Below are positions 60,806 to 64,000 of a DNA stretch of 64,000 nucleotides, piece after piece; position 1 is the stretch's first letter; each line of letters opens with the position of its first letter. Origin of the DNA: Desulfomonile tiedjei. Lineage in GTDB: Bacteria; Desulfobacterota; Desulfomonilia; Desulfomonilales; Desulfomonilaceae. Under the pieces are notes generated by a model. It searched no databases. It saw nothing but the letters and a program-made list of their open reading frames with translations, and had not been told where the DNA came from. The stretch covers positions 85,058 through 149,057 of the forward strand of contig JACRDG010000104.1 of NCBI GenBank assembly GCA_016218715.1, in the 5' to 3' direction. The position numbers and the translations under genes are program-made.

Positions 60806-63769
60806 ATGTCCACGACCGACGATACGCATTCACTCCACGGGCGTGTGGTTCGGGTCTCCTCGGAGCCGCGGACCGCTCCCAAGGGCGGATACCTCTTCCG
60901 CGGCCTGGAGCTGGCCGTCGACTCGGGGACAGAGCGCCTCTTCATCATGTTCCCCATCTTCGCGGGTGAAGACATTTATGATTTCCCGCTGTTATGCTGG
61001 GAAGGGGCGCAGGTGGCAGCGTTCGGGCTCCAGCTCAACAATCGACTGGCCGACGGCAGCGTGATCTATTCCGCAACTCCCAAGACGGATCTGGTTCTGG
61101 AGCCTCACCGGCTGGTGACCGTGACCGAAGCGGTGGAAGCTGCTACCTGCATACGTGCTGTGGACCTGAGATATCGGCTCGGGCCCGGTGAGCCGTTCTG
61201 GATGGCCAAGGGGAAGTTGATCCACACCTTTGTCGAGCATCTCATCTCTCGAAAAGGCCAAAAGCCGGACAAGATCTTTCGCGAGGCGTACCAGACCGCC
61301 CTCCCCTCTTTTGTCGCTGTTTTGCCCGGCTCCGGCATTTCCGTGGACGCCAAGGATCTCAAGCGCGACGCGAAGCTCCACTTCGACAATCTCAGATCGT
61401 GGCTCAAAGCACGTGAAGGACGATTTGCCACTGCAGAGGTGGAGCTGGATTGCATGTCCACGCGATGGGGGCTGAAAGGCCGGGCTGACGCGATCCTGCA
61501 GGACGATCGTGTGCGAACTATCCTAGAGCTGAAGTCCGGCAAGGTCCCGATGAACGATCACCAGCTTCAGCTCTACGCCTACTCCCTCCTGTTTCCACCA
61601 GATGGCGACGATACGCGTCCCGACGGCTGCGTCTTGTACTCCGCCACCGGCCGAGCCGAAGGGCTCGACCGCGACGGCGATCACTGGCGGCGGAGTATCC
61701 TGGAAGGGCGCAACAGAGTTGTAGCTATGCGATATTCCTATACTTTAGAGGACCGTGGCGACGACCGGTTTGCCTGCCCGCGCACCGGAAGATGCCTTTC
61801 CCGTAAGGACTGCCACCGCGTCTTCGGAGGACCGTCCGCTGGCAACGGGCCGCTCTTTACCAAAGACGAGCGCGAATACTACGACCGATGGTTTCGCCTC
61901 CTCTCCCTCGATGCATGGGAACAAGAGACCGAATTTGCCGGAATTCTTGACCCTCGTGGGCTTCCCGAGCGTGTCGAGCAGGGGATCACCGTGCCGGTGC
62001 GGCAGTTGCTCATGCAGGGACAGGCTGAGAAGGCCACGAATGTCCCAAAGGAGGCTCCTGACACCGATGGCGGTCACAGCGAGGCCGGCCCGTGGACCCG
62101 CAACGGCCGGATCGCGGTGGAGCTTTCCCTCGATGATGGCGCTGCAGAAGTGAACCCAGGGGACGCAGTGCTACTCCACCGGGGAGATCCGTGCAGCGAA
62201 GATGCCCTGAGAGCCCGAGTTTCCGAGTCGGGCGGCGGTCGAATCCTTGCGACAGTGAAAGCTGCCTTTCCTCTTGACGGACGACCTGTCGACACAGCGC
62301 GGTTTGCTGCTCGATTCACCGATCCTGTCGGCTGGTTCCTCGACCGGATTCCCTTTTCCCGCGCTCGGGACGTTTCCCGACACGCACTTGCTGCGTTCCT
62401 CGCGAAGGCCGCGCCGAAAGTCAAGAGAGTGGTAATTCACGGTAGCGATCCTCAAGATCCGCAGGATGTGGACGAACTCGACGCAGACCCCGAGATCCGG
62501 GATCTCTGTTTTTCCGAAGGGCTTCAGAGCGAACTGAACGAAGACCAGGAGGCTGCGATCAAGGCCGTCCTGTCGAGCGAAACCTTCCATTTAATTCACG
62601 GGCCGCCCGGGACCGGCAAGACGCGGGTGCTGGCACGTCTGATACGGTTTTGTTTGGATCGTGGCGAGCGCCTGCTCCTGGCCTGCCCCACCAATGTGGC
62701 ATTGGACAGGGTTCTCGTTGCTCTCCTCGAACTGGGTATGCGGGATTTCGTGCGGGTTGGAAGCCGTTCCGGCGTTTCCCCGGAATTCCTGGCAGCTTGT
62801 GAACGCTCGGGCAATCCTCGTGTGCTCATGGACGATCTCTGCGCTGGCGCGACTGCTCTGCGCACCTTTCCCGGCCACATTGCCAGCGCACGCTTGGTGG
62901 CCGCGACCGCCTATCAGACGGCAGCCCATTCGATCTTCCTGCGCCAGCAATTCGACCGGGTCGTGGTGGACGAGGCCGGCCAATTGGACGAGCCGTCAAC
63001 GCTCGCGGCACTCTCGTTGGCTCCGCGATTCGTCCTGTGCGGAGACCACCTGCAGTTGCCGCCGGTGGTCAAGACGCCGAGCGAGCCGTCCGTGCTCGAT
63101 GAGGGACGCGGCCTCGAACGATCGCTCTTTGAGCGGCTCTTTGAACAAGTTCCCGGTTCACGGATATCTCGCTTGAAGATGCAGTACCGCATGAACAGGG
63201 AAGTTCAGGAGATCCCGTCGCAACTCTTCTACGATGGTCTGCTGGTGCCGGCACCCGATGTTGCGACCCGTCGACTGGGGATCAGTCCTGCTCCCTCCCC
63301 TGATCGGCAGATGGGAAGGATTGTAGACCCGGATGTTCCCGTGATTTTTGTGGATGTCCCCGCGGCCGGCAGTGCGAAATCGAGTCCCTATGAAGCGGAT
63401 CTGGCGTGCAAGATTGTCGAGACCCTCCTGGCTTCCGGCGTGGCGTCTCACGAGATCGGCATTATCACCCCGTATCGGGCGCAACAAGCGCTCGTGCGAG
63501 GGCTCCTGGCGAACGTTCGCGGGGCATTGCCACGGCTCTCCGTGGACACGGTGGATCGATTTCAGGGCGGAGAGCGAGAAGTCATCATTCTGTCGCTGGC
63601 ACGCTCTGACAGCGTGACCTCTTTTCTCGCGGATCGAAAGCGATTGAACGTATCGCTCAGCCGAGCCCGGTCGAAACTCATCTTGCTGGGGAATGGTCCG
63701 GCCCTGAAGGAGCACCCGTTGTTTGAGGCCCTTCTTGCGGATCTCCCCTGCGTAACGTATGGAGCCTGA
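60806..63769 (+). CDS. Dna2-like fused RecB-type nuclease and superfamily 1 helicase
   Basis: A 987-residue protein. Residues 110-340 are a RecB-family nuclease: H140, D228 in GLKGRADAIL, E241 and K243 in ILELKSGK, Q253 and Y257 (QLQLYAYS). Four cysteines (C115; C324, C330, C336 in FACPRTGRCLSRKDC) frame it as in the Fe-S nucleases of AddB, Dna2 and Cas4. From about residue 575 is an SF1 helicase: Walker A HGPPGTGKT (about 598-606), VVVDEAGQ (720-726), CGDHLQLPP, MQYRMNREVQEIPSQLFYDG, DTVDRFQGGEREVIILSLARSD, LNVSLSRARSKLILLGN. It probably processes 5' flaps or double-strand ends; a defence role is possible because it follows the AbiJ-like gene. Confidence 0.9.
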   Translation: MSTTDDTHSLHGRVVRVSSEPRTAPKGGYLFRGLELAVDSGTERLFIMFPIFAGEDIYDFPLLCWEGAQVAAFGLQLNNRLADGSVIYSATPKTDLVLEPHRLVTVTEAVEAATCIRAVDLRYRLGPGEPFWMAKGKLIHTFVEHLISRKGQKPDKIFREAYQTALPSFVAVLPGSGISVDAKDLKRDAKLHFDNLRSWLKAREGRFATAEVELDCMSTRWGLKGRADAILQDDRVRTILELKSGKVPMNDHQLQLYAYSLLFPPDGDDTRPDGCVLYSATGRAEGLDRDGDHWRRSILEGRNRVVAMRYSYTLEDRGDDRFACPRTGRCLSRKDCHRVFGGPSAGNGPLFTKDEREYYDRWFRLLSLDAWEQETEFAGILDPRGLPERVEQGITVPVRQLLMQGQAEKATNVPKEAPDTDGGHSEAGPWTRNGRIAVELSLDDGAAEVNPGDAVLLHRGDPCSEDALRARVSESGGGRILATVKAAFPLDGRPVDTARFAARFTDPVGWFLDRIPFSRARDVSRHALAAFLAKAAPKVKRVVIHGSDPQDPQDVDELDADPEIRDLCFSEGLQSELNEDQEAAIKAVLSSETFHLIHGPPGTGKTRVLARLIRFCLDRGERLLLACPTNVALDRVLVALLELGMRDFVRVGSRSGVSPEFLAACERSGNPRVLMDDLCAGATALRTFPGHIASARLVAATAYQTAAHSIFLRQQFDRVVVDEAGQLDEPSTLAALSLAPRFVLCGDHLQLPPVVKTPSEPSVLDEGRGLERSLFERLFEQVPGSRISRLKMQYRMNREVQEIPSQLFYDGLLVPAPDVATRRLGISPAPSPDRQMGRIVDPDVPVIFVDVPAAGSAKSSPYEADLACKIVETLLASGVASHEIGIITPYRAQQALVRGLLANVRGALPRLSVDTVDRFQGGEREVIILSLARSDSVTSFLADRKRLNVSLSRARSKLILLGNGPALKEHPLFEALLADLPCVTYGA

Positions 63770-63874
63770 CGACTGTCGGCATATTCGTGTGGGTTGTAGG
63801 AGCGACGTGGAAGAGGTTATGATGGAGTCGCTGGGGTAGTTCTTGGTCTATGCAGTGAATATGGAGAGCGATTG

Positions 63875-64000
63875 ATGGAAGCGTTGGGGATCTGTTTGGG
63901 GGCATCGACGGTCGGTTTGGTGCGGGTACGTCGGGGTGCCGGTGTTGCGGAGGTGGTGGAGAGCCGTACGGTGACCCATGAGGGGAATCCGCGGCGGGTA
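63875..64000 (+). CDS. Probable acyl-CoA dehydratase activase / BadF-BcrA-family ATPase (3' end outside window)
   Basis: Only the first 42 residues are in the window. LGICLGASTVGLVRVRRG is an ASKHA-type phosphate loop 1 as found in activators of 2-hydroxyacyl-CoA dehydratases and benzoyl-CoA reductases (HgdC/BadF type), followed by VESRTVTHEGNPRR. Those proteins bind a 4Fe-4S cluster and ATP to energise an electron for the reductase. The ATG at 63875 has GGAGAGC nine or so bases upstream. The call rests on a short segment. Confidence 0.5.
   Translation, partial: MEALGICLGASTVGLVRVRRGAGVAEVVESRTVTHEGNPRRV

Noticed and set aside
1..64000. CRISPR arrays, integrases, insertion sequences, tRNA and rRNA genes
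   Set aside because: Looked for along both strands by eye; none was supported. The accessory character is limited to the dispersed repeats and the AbiJ-like gene.

Overview
The window reads as chromosomal DNA of an anaerobic Gram-negative bacterium, most likely a sulfate-reducing or syntrophic member of the Desulfobacterota (former Deltaproteobacteria). This is inferred from gene content, not from a database search. The pointers are: an MvhD-MetV-MetF group of the kind found in anaerobes with a Wood-Ljungdahl methyl branch; AhbC and a siroheme-forming operon, which together indicate heme synthesis through siroheme; a decaheme cytochrome; a Kdo8N lipopolysaccharide cluster; GTP-dependent PEP carboxykinase; and a CIRCE-controlled groESL operon. 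No phage, insertion sequence, tRNA, rRNA or CRISPR array was recognised.

Layout. 0-2 kb: the end of a DUF5677-like gene, an orphan MNT nucleotidyltransferase and menG/ubiE. 2.1-9.9 kb: one minus-strand operon mvhD-metV-metF followed by three glutamate-synthase-like genes (degenerate FMN-domain paralogue, canonical FMN subunit, fused amidotransferase/GXGXG subunit). 10.3-13.6 kb: gatC-gatA-gatB. 13.9-17.5 kb: decaheme cytochrome with two unknown exported or anchored proteins. 18-22.3 kb: pckG, a small membrane protein and ffh. 22.4-25.9 kb: kdnB-kdnA-kdsB for CMP-Kdo8N. 26-32.5 kb: infA, a GalT-like protein, an MBL hydrolase, a CMD-family protein, a zinc ribbon, an M48 lipoprotein, ThpR and an L,D-transpeptidase. 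33.4-36 kb: an Nramp-type transporter paired with a soluble MgtE-N/CBS protein. 36.3-39.3 kb: ACT, ClpS-like and two LPS-type glycosyltransferases. 39.4-44.8 kb: the heme/siroheme operon sirC-ccsA-hemA-hemC-cobA/hemD. 45-49.5 kb: histidine kinase, AAA ATPase, DnaB-like helicase, DUF6125. 50-54 kb: hypA, PfpI, pyrC-pyrB-pyrI. 54.3-56.3 kb: groES-groEL. 56.5-64 kb: NUDIX, ahbC, TIM-barrel protein, an AbiJ-like gene, a Dna2-like nuclease-helicase and the start of a probable acyl-CoA dehydratase activase.

How the parts fit. The tetrapyrrole operon makes precorrin-2 and siroheme, and AhbC acts two steps further toward heme, so heme is probably made by the alternative route; CcsA would deliver heme to c-type cytochromes such as the local decaheme protein. 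KdnB, KdnA and KdsB supply CMP-Kdo8N, and the two glycosyltransferases at 37-39 kb resemble LPS core enzymes. The MetVF genes lie with MvhD and iron-sulfur glutamate-synthase-like proteins rather than with HdrABC, which is the most unusual operon here.

Non-coding structure is also notable. A dispersed element of about 120 bp (six copies or fragments, four of them between 56.4 and 60.6 kb) carries two hairpins with complementary loops. Several long perfect inverted repeats without U-tracts lie between genes.
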